Positions 63,837 through 64,000 of a stretch of 64,000 nt of DNA are shown in pieces. The translations under genes and the position numbers were made by a program. The DNA is taken from contig CAWERR010000009.1 of the NCBI GenBank assembly GCA_963811585.1, forward strand, positions 682,001 through 746,000. Reading direction: 5' to 3'. The notes under the pieces were generated by a model. It did no database searches. It was not told the DNA's origin and saw only the letters and a program-made list of their open reading frames with translations. The DNA comes from JACDHG01 sp963811585 (GTDB lineage Bacteria; Actinomycetota; Actinomycetes; Propionibacteriales; Nocardioidaceae). Numbering within the stretch: position 1 is the stretch's first letter; the number at the start of each line of letters is the position of its first letter.

Positions 63837-64000
63837 ATGCCAGCAACCATCAGCGTCATCGGGACCGGGTACCTCGGCGCAACGCATGCAGCGTGCATGG
63901 CCGAGCTCGGTCACGACGTCATCGCCTACGACGTCGACGCCGACGAAGATCGCTGCGCTCGCCGCAGGCGTGCTGCCGTTCTTCGAGCCGGAGCTGGACG
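63837..64000 (+). CDS. UDP-glucose 6-dehydrogenase-like protein (partial, frameshifted)
   Basis: The start of a UDP-glucose/GDP-mannose dehydrogenase: ISVIGTGYLGATHAACMAELGHDVIAYDVDAD binds NAD. An extra G near 63947 breaks the frame before KIAALAAGVLPFFEPELD. The gene leaves the window at the right edge. UDP-glucuronate from this enzyme would feed the epimerase and glycosyltransferases to the left. ATG 63837 follows GAGGGGGAGAGC. Confidence 0.75.
   Translation, partial: MPATISVIGTGYLGATHAACMAELGHDVIAYDVDADEDRCARRRRAAVLRAGAG

Noticed and set aside
1..64000. tRNA, rRNA and CRISPR arrays
   Set aside because: No cloverleaf, ribosomal segment or regularly spaced direct repeats were recognised by reading. 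Short tRNAs could still be missed without a covariance search.

Overview
The window is high-GC DNA of an actinomycete, probably a member of the Nocardioidaceae or a relative. The basis is codon use, many GTG starts, 4-bp ATGA/GTGA gene overlaps, ECF sigma/zinc anti-sigma pairs, and actinobacterial families such as DUF2064, GT87 and GTP cyclohydrolase II clusters. No rRNA, tRNA or CRISPR array was recognised. Reading quality is uneven. About 11-35 kb reads cleanly. The first 9 kb has single-base frameshifts, several of them in homopolymers. From 48 kb to the end, frames break every one to two hundred bases, so reconstructed products there are best read across frames.

Layout. 1-2.9 kb: an ArsM-like methyltransferase fused to an SRPBCC domain, and a radical SAM protein of the MJ0619/tetraether-synthase type. 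3-4.7 kb: small and broken genes. 4.8-10.4 kb: an MMPL transporter and a reactive-sulfur island (TauE exporter, MBL-rhodanese, rhodanese, DUF302, CsoR/CstR-like repressor) with two C/G-rich palindromes in its divergent promoter. 10.5-13.7 kb: a scar region with an integrase remnant and two ends of an NhaA antiporter gene flanking an intact CBS protein plus NhaD/ArsB-type transporter.

14-22.9 kb: a conserved but uncharacterised cluster (MTA phosphorylase, epimerase, membrane protein, GT2, DUF2064, methyltransferase, haem/molybdenum oxidoreductase, two-component system). Its first part resembles the order of Mycobacterium tuberculosis Rv0535-Rv0541c. 23-28 kb: a flavodoxin-like oxidoreductase, two sigma/anti-sigma pairs and a CPA2 antiporter. 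28.2-35.5 kb: a second undescribed-looking cluster joining pteridine enzymes (6-pyruvoyl-tetrahydropterin synthase-like, RibD-like reductase, GTP cyclohydrolase II) to membrane glycolipid enzymes (CDP-alcohol phosphatidyltransferase/sulfatase fusion, GT4, flippase-like protein, GT87).

35.6-46.8 kb: glutaminase, sulfite oxidase, a CoA-thioester catabolic operon (two CoA-transferases, SDR, SMP-30, solute-binding-like protein), a broken crotonase, an arylsulfatase and a DUF899 protein. 46.9-64 kb: an exopolysaccharide locus with an ABC exporter, two MurG-like and two GT4 glycosyltransferases, an epimerase, two nucleotide-sugar dehydrogenases, a heparinase/alginate-lyase-like protein, a deacetylase and four APH-like phosphotransferases. 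Three of its promoter regions carry the same roughly 25-bp element with the core CTAGGACC, which ties the locus together as a regulon.
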